From Salvelinus alpinus (lineage: Eukaryota; Chordata; Actinopteri; Salmoniformes; Salmonidae), in assembly GCF_045679555.1 (NCBI RefSeq), contig NC_092122.1, forward strand, positions 9,183,854-9,247,853: a stretch of DNA of 64,000 bases, given 5' to 3'. Made by a program: the position numbers and the translations under genes. Below are positions 38,940 to 49,500 of the stretch, piece by piece. Under the pieces are notes generated by a model, which saw only the letters and a list, made by a program, of their open reading frames with translations, searched no databases and was not told the origin of the DNA. Position 1 is the first letter of the stretch. Each line of letters begins with the position of its first letter.

Positions 38940-40001
38940 ATGGCCAAGACCAAAGAGCTGTCAAAGGACACCAGAAACAAAATTGTAGACCTGCACCAGG
39001 CTGGGAAGACTGAATCTGCAATAGGTAAGCAGCTTGGTTTGAAGAAATCAACTGTGGGAGCAATTATTAGGAAATGGAAGACATACAAGACCACTGATAA
39101 TCTCCCTCGATCTGGGGCTCCACGCAAGATCTCACCCCGTGGGGTCAAAATGATCACAAGAACGGTGAGCAAAAATCCCAGAACCACACGGGGGGACCTA
39201 GTGAATGACCTGCAGAGAGCTGGCACCAAAGTAACAAAGCCTACCATCAGTAACACACTACGCCGCCAGGGACTCAAATCCTGCAGTGCCAGACGTGTCC
39301 CCCTGCTTAAGCCAGTACATGTCCAGGCCCATCTGAAGTTTGCTAGAGAGCATTTGGATGATCCAGAAGAAGATTGGGAGAATGTCATATGGTCAGATGA
39401 AACCAAAATAGAACTTTTTGGTAAAAACTCAACTCGCCGTGTTTGGAGGACAAAGAATGTTGAGTTGCATCCAAAGAACACCATACCTACTGTGAAGCAC
39501 AGGGGTGGAAACATCATGCTTTGGGGCTGTTTTTCTGCAAAGGGACCAGGACGACTGATCCGTGTAAAGGAAAGAATGAATGGGGCCATGTATCGTGAGA
39601 TTTTGGGTGAAAACCTCCTTCCATCAGCAAGGGCATTGAAGATGAAACGTGGCTGGGTCTTTCAGCATGACAATGATCCCAAACACACCGCCCGGGCAAT
39701 GAAGGAGTGGCTTTGTAAGAAGCATTTCAAGGTCCTGGAGTGGGCTAGCCAGTCTCCAGATCTCAACCCCATAGAACATTTTTGGAGGGAGTTGAAAGTC
39801 CGTGTTGCCCAGCAACAGCCCCAAAACATCACTGGTCTAGAGGAGATCTGCATGGAGGAATGGGCCAAAATACCAGCAACAGTGTGTGAAAACCTTGTGA
39901 AGACTTACAGAAAACGTTTGACCTCTGTCATTGCCAACAAAGGGTATACAGTAATCCCTCGTTTATCGCGGGGGTTACGTTCCGAAAATGACCCGCGATA
40001 A
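38940..40001 (+). CDS. Tc1/mariner transposase, uninterrupted 353-codon ORF
   Basis: A cut-and-paste transposase that would bind the element's inverted repeats and move it between TA sites. Residues 1-120 form the paired-like HTH pair ([12 protein letters not shown], then [12 protein letters not shown]). The catalytic core has D in [12 protein letters not shown], a glycine-rich [17 protein letters not shown] in [11 protein letters not shown] and E in [15 protein letters not shown]. Spacing between the second D and E is 34 residues, the DD34E signature. All core motifs are intact. The last codons differ from relatives because a MITE begins at 39949. The original ending (ITKY-type) is replaced by about 20 residues read from the MITE. 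Whether this affects activity is unknown. There is no promoter evidence beyond the element's own 5' region. Confidence 0.93.
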   Translation: MAKTKELSKDTRNKIVDLHQAGKTESAIGKQLGLKKSTVGAIIRKWKTYKTTDNLPRSGAPRKISPRGVKMITRTVSKNPRTTRGDLVNDLQRAGTKVTKPTISNTLRRQGLKSCSARRVPLLKPVHVQAHLKFAREHLDDPEEDWENVIWSDETKIELFGKNSTRRVWRTKNVELHPKNTIPTVKHRGGNIMLWGCFSAKGPGRLIRVKERMNGAMYREILGENLLPSARALKMKRGWVFQHDNDPKHTARAMKEWLCKKHFKVLEWASQSPDLNPIEHFWRELKVRVAQQQPQNITGLEEICMEEWAKIPATVCENLVKTYRKRLTSVIANKGYTVIPRLSRGLRSENDPR

Positions 40002-40372
40002 GTGAAATCCGCGAAATAGAAAACTTTTTTTTTTTTTACAATTAGCAACTATTACATGTATACAAATACAGTGACTCACGTGTAGGCCGTTTCGTCGACA
40101 TTATGGGTTTAGGAGATGTTCGAAATTACAAGATAATTTGGCCAACTTAATGTAAATTTGCCAAGCTGTTTTATGTACGTACACATAACTGCACGAGACG
40201 ACAAAATGATAGCACAATTCGTAGCATGTTTTGATACAAGAAGCGGGAGTGAGTTTTTAGCGAATCAGAATGCAGAGCACAATGCACCAAAAAAAAAAAA
40301 AAAATGCATTATGAAAATCCGCGAAATAGCGAATCCGCGATAAGTGAACCGCGAAGTGGCGAGGGATCACTG
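39949..40372 (+). mobile_element. MITE (pogo/Tigger-like ends), 424 bp, nested in Tc1
   Basis: Starts CAGTAATCCCTCG and ends CGAGGGATCACTG, flanked by TA. Sub-terminal GCGATAAGTG and CGCGAAAT blocks recur in inverted order. It holds poly(T) and poly(A) tracts at 40025-40038 and 40290-40304. No ORF. Removing it with one TA restores the Tc1 ORF's expected last codons. Confidence 0.88.
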
Positions 40373-42731
40373 TATAACAAAGTATTGAGATAAACTTTTG
40401 TTATTGACCAAATACTTATTTTCCACCATAATTTGCAAATAAATTCATAAAAAATCCTACAATGTGATTTTCTGGATTATTTTTCCTCATTTTGTCTGTC
40501 ATAGTTGAAGTGTACCTATGATGAAAATTACAGGCCTCTCTCATCTTTTTAAGTGGGAGAACTTGCACAATTGGTGGCTGACTAAATACTTTTTTGCCCC
40601 ACTGTATATCCTACCAACAGAACATTAAAAACTGTAATATCTTATGTTTCACCGAGTCGTGGCTGAACGACGACATTAAGAACATACAGCTGGCGGGTTA
40701 TACACTCTATCGGCAAGACAGAACAGCAGCCTCTGGTAAGACACGGGGCGGGGGCCTATGCATTTATGTAAACAACAGCTGGTGCACGATATCTAAGGAA
40801 GTCTCAAGGTTTTGCTCGCCTGAGGTAGAGTATCTCATGATCAGCTGTAGACCACACTATCTACAGTACCTAGAGAGTTTTCATCTGTATTTTTCAGAGC
40901 TGTTTACATTCCACCACAGAGCGAGGTTGGCACTAAAACCTCATTAAATGATCTCTGTTCCGCCATAAGCAAACAGGAAAACGCTCATCCAGAGGTGGCA
41001 CTCCTAGTGGCCGGTGACATTAATGCAGGGAAACTTAAATCAGTTTACCGAATTTCTATCAACATGTTAAATATGCAACCAGAGGGAAAAAAATTCTAGA
41101 CCACCTTTACTCAACACACAGAGACATGTACAAAGCTCTCCCTCGCTCCCTCCATTTGGCAAATCTGACCATAACTCTATCCTCCTGATTCCTGCTTACA
41201 AGCAAAAATGAAAGCAGGAAGCACCAGTGGCTCAGTCTTTAAAAAAGTGGTCAGATGAAGCAGATGCTAAACTACAGGACTGTTTTGCTAGCACAGACTG
41301 GAATATGTTCCGGGATTCTTCCGATGGCATTGAGGAGTACACCACATCAGTCACTAGCTTTATCAATATGTGCATCGGGGACGTCGCCCACACAGTGACT
41401 GTACATACTTACCCCAACCAGAAGCCATGGATTACAGGCAACATTCGCACTGAGCTAAAGGGTAGAGCTGCCACTTTCAAGGAGCGGGACGCTAACCCGG
41501 AAGCTTATAAGAAATCCCGCTATGCCCTCCGACGAACCATCAAACAGGCAAAGCACCAATACAGGACTAAGATCTAATTGTACTACACCGGCTCCGATGC
41601 TTGTCGGATGTGGCAGGGCTTGCAAACTATTACAGACTACAAAGGGAAGCACAATCGAGAGCTGCCCAGTGACACAAGCCTACCAGATGAGCTTCGAGGC
41701 AAGTAACACTGAAACATGCATGAGAGCATCAGCTGTTCCGGATGACTGTGTGATCACGCTCTCCGCAGCCGATGTGAGTAAGACCTTTAAACAGGTCAAC
41801 ATTCACAAGGCCGCTGGGCCAGACGGATTACCAGGATGTGTACTCCGAGCATGCGCTGACCAACTGGCAAGTGTCTCCACTGACATTTTCAACCTCTCCC
41901 TGTCTGAGTCTGTAATACCAACATGTTTTAAGCAGACCACCATAGTTCCTGTGCTCAAGAACACTAAGCTAACCTGCCTAAATGACTACTGGCCCGTAGC
42001 ACTCACGTCTGTAGCCATGAAATGCTTTGTAAGGCTGGTGATGGCTCACATCAACACCATCATCCCAGAAACCCTAGACCCACTCCAATTTGCATACCGC
42101 CCCAACAGATCCACAGATGATGCAGTCTCCATTGCACTCCACACTGCCCTTTCACACCTGGACAAAAGGAACACCTACGTGAGAATGCTATTCAGTGACT
42201 ACAGCTCAGCGTTCAACACCATAGTGTCCTCAAAGCTCATCACTAAGGACCCTGGGACTAAACACCTCCCTCTGCAACTGGATCCTAGACTTCCTGACGG
42301 GCCGCCCCCAGGTGGTAAGGGTAGGTAACAACACATCCCCCGTGCTGATCCTCAACACGGTGGCCCCTCAGGGGTGTGTGCTCAGTCCCCTCCTGTACTC
42401 CCTGTTCACTCATGACTGCATGGCCAGGCACAACTCCAACACCATCATTAAGTTTGCTGATGACACAACAGTGGTAGGCCTGATCACCGACAACGATGAG
42501 ACAGCCTATAGGGAGGAGGTCAGAGACCTGACCGTGTAGTGTAAGGACAACAACATCTCCCTACAACGTGATCAAGACTAAGGAGATGATTGTGTACTAC
42601 AGGAAAAGGAGGACCGAGCACGCCCCCATTCTCATCGACGGGGCTATAGTGGAGCAGGTTGAGAGCTTCAAGTTTCTTGGCATCCACACCAACAAACTAA
42701 CATGGTCCAAGCACACCAAGACAGTCGTGAA

Positions 42732-42787
42732 CTTGTAAGTCGCTCTGGATAAGAGCGTCTGCTAAATGACTTAAATGTAATGTAAAT
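42732..42787 (+). mobile_element. 56-bp mini-insertion with 5-bp target duplication
   Basis: CTTGTAAGTCGCTCTGGATA ... TAATGTAAAT sits between two GTGAA copies (42727-42731 and 42788-42792) in LINE B. It is the same unit as 35693-35749 on the other strand, so these 56-57 bp move, or were copied, as a unit. Confidence 0.85.
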
Positions 42788-43319
42788 GTGAAGAGGGCAT
42801 GACAAAACCTATTCCCCCTCAGGAGACTGGTCAGGTCCTCTGATCCTCAAAAGTTTTACAGCTGCACCATAGAGAGAATCCTGACGGGTTGCATCACTGC
42901 CTGGTATGGCAACTGCTCGACCTCCGACCGCAGGGCACTACAGAGGGTAGTGCATACGGCCAACTACATCACCGGGGTCAAGTTTCCTGCCATCCAGGAC
43001 CTCTACACCAGGCGGTGTCAGAGGAAGGCCCTAAAAATTGTCGAAGAATCCAGCCACCCTAATCATAGACTGTTCTCTCTGCTACCACACGGCAAGCGGT
43101 ACCAGAGTCTATTTGCACCCCCCCCCCCCCCATACGCTGCTGCTACTCTCTGTTATTATCTATGCATAGGCACTTTAATAACCCTACTGTACCTGCATGT
43201 AAATAATTACCTCAATTACCTCGACACCGGTGCCCCTGCACATTGACACATTGACTCTGTACCGGTACCCCCTGTATATAGCCCGCTATTGTTATATTGG
43301 GTGGGATTTAGACCTTCAA

Positions 43320-43420
43320 TGTCTCTGGTCCACAATCCAGTCCAGTTGGTGGCGGTAATGCACTTTAAAGTTGGTTGCCAACCGGGATATAAATTCCACA
43401 GAAGAAGAACCACGCCTTCT
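43320..43420 (+). promoter_or_regulatory. Teleost promoter-type repeat upstream of lmf2
   Basis: GTTGGTGGCGGTAATGCACT followed by GTTGGTTGCCAACCGGG and AGAAGAAGAA. I recognise this combination as a repeat common near fish 5' UTRs. The GGTTG-C-CAACC core is an inverted repeat. It ends about 120 bp before the lmf2 start codon, so the lmf2 promoter or 5' UTR is probably here. No TATA box is clear. Confidence 0.45.
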
Positions 43421-43535
43421 GCAACATTCACTTTTTTTTTCTTCCCGCACAGCAACCGTTATTTATTCGTGCTGTGTTGAAAGACGTAGAAAATAGTTTT
43501 CTATTTAGATTTAGCAGAAACGCCTAGCTGTAAAC

Positions 43536-46500
43536 ATGGGGGTAACCAGATTAACGCGTCATATGTTTTTATGGAGTATGGCAGTTATTTACATGTTTGC
43601 TTTTGCATCCCTCTATGTCCAGATACCAGGTAAAACAACATTTTACTTGCGTCAATTTGTTAATTGTAATCTAAGGAACTTGATTATTGGTTGACTGTTG
43701 ATGATAATGGAAAAGCATTCAGCTCTGCATCTTTGAATCGGGTGGATCCCACTTTTTCCAAATGTTTAGCTTGCTTCCTCATATTCCAACTGTTGCGATT
43801 CTGACGATGCACTGATTGTAATTGCATCTGTTCGGTAAAGTACACCGGGGATTGTAAATATAAAATACTGTCAAACGAAGTAGCCTAATATGTCTATCGG
43901 ATGAAATGACTACTTTCTGAGCTAGCCGGTGTTGTTGGACTGATCGGGCGAGCTAATGACAACTTCCACGTGCTAAGCTATTTCGCTACATTCATTGCCT
44001 TTGCTACACTGTTACAACTCATTCGCTGTCACTATTGTCTAGGCCTAGAAAAGGAATGTATTTTGATTGAATATTCAGTTTCAGATACTTTACATACACA
44101 GATCTATATTGCTGTGTTCGTATTTATTTATAAACATTAACTAGCTGTATACGTGAACGACTTGTTATAGAATGGCCCCTACACGTACGAATGGGAAATC
44201 ATAACGTAGGAGGAGAAATAGCCTAGTAAGAACCATCCTGATCTCGCGAGCTCGCAAGTTCGTACGAGGCTAGGGCAGGCTGGCTTTATAAAGGAGAATG
44301 AGGTAGGTTGGCAGCGATAGAAGTGATGTGGCCTTTCATGCTATGGCCACGTCCTGACAGCACTGGTCGTTATTGGACAGATGCCCGTTTAGATATTTGC
44401 TTGGGGCAAGTGGATGTTTTCTTTGCACGATCGCTGTCGTTGCCTTTTTTTTATGCCTATATCTGTCTTTTAGGGTTAGGATTTCCCTCCAGAATATGTA
44501 CACGTCAGTCCAGTATTCGAGCTTGGCTCAGACCCCTAACAGTATACAATCGATCTAACTTGTAGTATCATTTTCATTTTTTCCCAGTCTAAATACAAAC
44601 TTGTAGTCATGTTAATTTGCCATCACTGTCAGTACACCACTTTACTTTATCATGCAACCATCTTATTATGCAAATTATATGAGAAATGTACCAAGGTAAA
44701 ATGTGTTTTATATTGAATATTGTGTTGCTATTTGGTTTTGTCTTCTCAATAGCTATTGAACCAACCATTCCATTATTATGAAAATGAGATATTCTGAATC
44801 GGGGGATGATTGACAAAAATCCACTGCTTATTCTTATTAAGGACATTTTGATTTTCTCTATGGGGGATTTAAATCTTCAATAGCTTTTCTACGCAAAGCA
44901 CTCTGACTATGAAAATGGTTTATTCATAATCAGGGGAGCTGATTATACACTATAGAAGATAGTGTAAGAGCTCTCTTCAATAGCTCTTACACGAAGTGTG
45001 CCATGACTATGAAATTGATATATTCAGAATCAGGGGAGGATGGACATTTTTTTTCTTTCTATAGATGTAATTGTTTATTTACGTTTATTCTTCAATACCT
45101 CTTTCTGTTAAAGAACAGGTTGTTGGGGTGGGAGGAGGGGGATTAATGGACTGTCCCATTCACACTAGCTGCTTCACCGCATGGAGTGATTAGGTCCACC
45201 TGCTAATCAACTCAGCATTTAGAGAGTGTGTGTGCGTGTGTGTGTGTGTGTGTGTCAGTCAATTATATTTATCCTTGGAATCTTTCACAGCTCGCTCATC
45301 TATTCGGTGCGGTATTGTCGTCGGCTGTTCCTGTGTGGAACATTCCATGGATTTCACCACTATTGTAAAAAAACACTACACCATGTATTCCAAAACACCT
45401 GAAACCGACATCCTACGCAGGATTTCTGACTAGACACCGTCAAATTGTAATCATCATATACTCCCGCTGATGTCGGTTTCAGGTGTTTTGGAATACAAGG
45501 CGTATTGTTTGTACTTTTCTTTACACAAACAAACATGTATTCTTGTCCATCCTCCCCCGTTTTAAGCAATAAAGCCCGAGAAGGTGTGGTATATAGCCAG
45601 TATACCACGGTATACCGTCCGATATACCATGGCTTTTTAGCCAATCAGCATTCAGGGCTCACACCGCCTAGTTTATAATATAGAATGTATCATTTTCATA
45701 GTCATGGAACACTTTGTGTAAGAGCTATTGAAGATTGAAATCGTATTATAAAAAATTCAAAAGTGTGGATTTTTCTCCATCCACCCATGATTTAGATAAA
45801 AATATCTTCATAGTCATGGCATGCTTGGCTCAATAGCTATTGAGGAGAGAATCAAATATCCAACACAAAACACATTTTACCAAGTGCAAAATATGTGTAT
45901 GTCCATTACTTGCAATCCACTCCATAGTCAATTTACAGTCAGGCAGCCGGTGTGCTAACTGAAATAACACATCTCATTTGACAAGTGCTGGCAAGATGAG
46001 ATGCATTGAACATGAATGAGTCATCATTGCACAGTTCAGTGTTTGTTTTACTTTATTGCTCTGCTTCTAGTCCCAAATGTGAGCATGCATCCAGTTGGTC
46101 CACTCTGTGTGCCAGGTATGTCATAGAGCCACTTCGAGTCTCTCGGCTTCACCAGTCGTCTCAAGTGTACACTAGATTCCAATGAACTGTAGTAAGACTA
46201 GTTGTATGCGTTCAGTTTTTTAATTAAAAAGTTATGCCATGCATAATGCCACATTCCAATCAGTTGATCACGATCTTGGCTCAACTCGTAAGCAATGTTA
46301 TGGTAATGTAATAATATGCTGGAATACCTTTTTTAGTGAGTTGTTCGAATTTCTGAACTCCCTTATTTCATATGTTCCCTTTGACTGAATAAGCAGACAT
46401 CACAGATAAAAACAAGTGTCTCGTTTTCACATACGTGACCTTTGACCTATTTAGCAGGGTACCATAAACCCACTTACTGTAAGTATATGAACATGACCTC

Positions 46501-49500
46501 TATTCACTAACCTCATTCTCAAGAAACACAACCCCCCCCCCCCCCTCTCTGTTTTGTTTATCCATCCCTGCTCTTTGTCTCTGTGGCCAGGTCTCTATGG
46601 CAATGAGGGGGTCCTGCCTGTGCGCCTGGTGGAGCCCCGTGTGGACGGCTCCAGGCCAGTGTTGGAGCAGATACATGCCCACCCCTCCCTGCTGTGGCTG
46701 GGGCCCTGGCTGGGTCTGGACCTGGACGCCCAGCAGGCAATGGAGCTGCTCTGCCTGGTGGGGGCTCTCTTAGCCCTGGGAGCAGCCCTACTGGAGCCCC
46801 TCCGAGACAGCCTGGTGTTCTTCTGCCTCTGGGCCCTCTACTTCTCCCTCTGTCAGGTCGGTGGGTGGGGGTGGTTGTCTGTCTGCCATTGGTTTGGTTA
46901 GATACTGTACATTAAATAAATGATACAGTAAATGAATCAACATCTTTTTCTCTTGACAGGTGGGTCAAGACTTTCTGCGTTTCCAGTGGTAAGTGACCTG
47001 TTCTCTGACTTCTCGTATGGGCTGAATTGATAGAGCGTAACATAGGCTGCAAAGCTCAGACTTTGAAACTAAAAGTATTTTGTTTACTAAAGTGTTATTG
47101 CTGAAGGCAAAATCTACTGGGTCTGTGTGACGTCATTTTGTTATCACCCATGGGTTTTACTGCAAGAGCATTAGTGTCAGACAATAAACTGCTATTGGAA
47201 CCATTTACCAGTAAAATTCACGATCCACTCTTCATAATTCTGCGTTGATTACAAACTACAGTACAGCGGACCGGTTGTCAACTTGAGAATAGAACGGATG
47301 TTGAAAGTGTTTGTGCATGTGCACAGTCTTAGACATCATGCATATTTTATAGGGGTAAGCGGACTTTGCATTGAAGGACATCTGTCACACATGTAGTATG
47401 GTTTTAGAGTTATGGACTTTTAGCTAAGCTTGGAGATGTGCTAGAATCGCAACACATTTACTTCTGATATCTGTTTGTAGCAAAGCAAGATGGTGTGAGG
47501 CCAGGGCCGGCTGCCCATTAGGCAGGATTTGGCGGCCGCCTAACGCGGGAGATTGACGAGGGCGGCCTTTTCTGAGCTAAACTGACCAAGACGTACCTCC
47601 GACAACACATCAAACCTCACATAATTCTGCCCAAAAACGATGACAATTTCTCTCAAACAGTGGCATATGGGCGTTTTAGGTGAACGCTGATGCCGCCCTG
47701 TGATAAGCAGTGCCCACTTTGTCAAAGGCAGGGGCGCAAAATATTTTGCTGGTCCATTCCCAGCGCCTCTCCAGGGTGTTGTTGGAGAGATGCATCCACC
47801 AACGTTCCGTCACAAACATCACGTAGCAGATATAGCCTATGGTAGAAAGAGTATGCAGCCTTTTCTGTAGCCTACAGGCTGGAGATAAAATGTACGACAA
47901 TGTAATCTGAGACAGACACCTTTTACATCATGCACGTTTCTCCCATTAGCTTAATGTAAATGGCGCCCAATCAAATGAAAAATGCGGTGACAAGTTAGCG
48001 AACACCATATCCCCTCCCCAAAAAATCACAGGAATCAGGACAAATAAAGACCTGAAAAGTATGTATTTTTCAGCGTCTGGATAATACGTATTTTTCCACC
48101 TCTGATATAGACGTATTATATTGCGCGATTTCTTTTTGTCTCGCCTAGAGCGTCAGAACGGCCAGGACTGGGCCTGTGTAAGGCAGTGGTTTTCACAGCA
48201 ACAGCAATTGCATGGAGTGGTAAATAGATAATAAATAGTTGCCTGGTTGTGTTTTTATGAGTAGTGGGTGTGTCTGAACTGTTTGTAGTTAGGTGGCTAT
48301 CCCCTAAGGCACACCATGTGGTTCTGCATGAAGAGAATGCTAACCTACAACCAGTTTTAAGATGCACAGCTACCAGTATGTTTTGCCATCTCAGTGCCTC
48401 TGGCTCTAATTGTCATTGCTTCTACTAGGCTAACTGATTTCCTGAAAGGCAGTCATTGGATTTGAAGCTCAGTGAATATTTACTCTATTCCACTGTTTTG
48501 AGCAGGAATTTCATGTATCTATTGATTTTATTACGTTTCAACTTTGTAATTTCTTTGAGACCTGAGACTTTGGGTTGTTGGAGGGATTTCAGTGCCCTAT
48601 ACATTATAGTTATGATGTGAGGAGGAGTTGGGATTGGATTATTAATGTCTCATTTGATTCCCTCCTATAGGGACAGCCTGCTGTTGGAGGCGGGCTTCCT
48701 GACCGTGCTCATCGCGCCGCTCAACCTCCTGCGGTGCTCGACGTTCCGTCAGCATGACGCCGTGACCTTCTGGCTGGCGCGCTGGCTCCTGTTCCGTCTC
48801 ACCTTTGGCTCCGGGGTCGCCAAGCTGGCCAGCCACTGCCCCAGCTGGTGGGGGCTCACTGGTGAGACGGGGGGGGGGGACTTCTTATGACACAAAACTG
48901 TACTGTTCAATGTATACTGAACAAAAATATAAACGCAACAATTTCAATTAGTTTACTGAGTTACAGTTTATATAAGGAAATCAGTTGATTTAAATAAATT
49001 CATTAGGCCCTCATCTATGGATTTCACATGACTCGGCAATGCGTGGTCCTGGGAGGGCATAGGGGAGTGTGAGGGAACTTGGGAACCAGGTCCGCCCGCT
49101 GGGGAGTGTGAGGGGGAAAATGATGTATTCACCTTATTTGTTTGAGATTAATAGTTGACAATGCATTACTTGAAAGGTCCTATTAATGTTATGGTTTTTA
49201 TGGTCTCCACTCTAGCTCTGCAGGTAGTCTGGGTGTTGGGCACATGGTTTTTACTAGAGATAGCTTAAAGCTGACAATTGATTCATGTCTCGGTGATAAA
49301 AACCAAACAGCCACATTCCAGTCTATGATTAGTGGTGCATGTGAGACATATGTCTCAGGTCTAACTGGGCCTGCATTCTATAGATAGAGAGACCCTGAAG
49401 GAATACAGCAAACATTTCAGTGTTTCTCATCCTTGCATCTGGGAAATTTGACCTGGAGGAGTAGAATAACCCCCCCCCCCCTGCAGTTTTAGGTTTGGTA

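Larger units (their letters stand above)
38574..40604 (+). mobile_element. Tc1-like transposon with intact transposase and nested MITE, 2031 bp
   Basis: Starts CAGTGGGGCAAAAAAGTATT and ends in the inverted AATACTTTTTTGCCCCACTG, flanked by TA. The inverted repeats run about 210 bp (left to about 38790, right from about 40390). It contains one full transposase ORF and a 424-bp MITE. Without the MITE the element would be about 1.6 kb, the usual Tc1 size. It is inserted in LINE B. Confidence 0.95.
38507..43295 (+). mobile_element. LINE B: L2-like retrotransposon, broken, with nested Tc1
   Basis: The 5' part (38507-38573, continued at 40605) encodes the endonuclease start (NILCFTESWLND near 40640, GGGLCIYVNN near 40750). 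Then come 41227-41577, and the RT at 41522-42540 with AAGPDGLPGCVL, LDPLQFAYRPNRSTDDAV, MLFSDYSSAFNT and the catalytic [10 protein letters not shown] near 42455. The C-terminal block is at 42830-43110. The 3' UTR ends near 43295, with a C-run at 43119-43131. Frameshifts near 41575 and 42310 and a stop at 42538 kill it. A Tc1 (38574-40604) and a 56-bp unit (42732) are inserted. Confidence 0.88.
44745..45850. repeat. Inverted module cluster in lmf2 intron 1
   Basis: About 100-bp modules beginning TCAATAGCT and containing CATGACTATGAAA appear in direct order near 44748, 44876 and 44973, and inverted near 45685-45735 and 45790-45845. The 44973 module and the 45685-45735 inverse agree over about 50 bp with few changes. 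The whole is an imperfect large palindrome centred near 45440, where the 29-bp perfect inverted repeat lies. Confidence 0.75.

Noticed and set aside
38921..39589. 222-codon minus-strand ORF
   Set aside because: Antisense to the intact Tc1 transposase; open only because of codon bias on the other strand.
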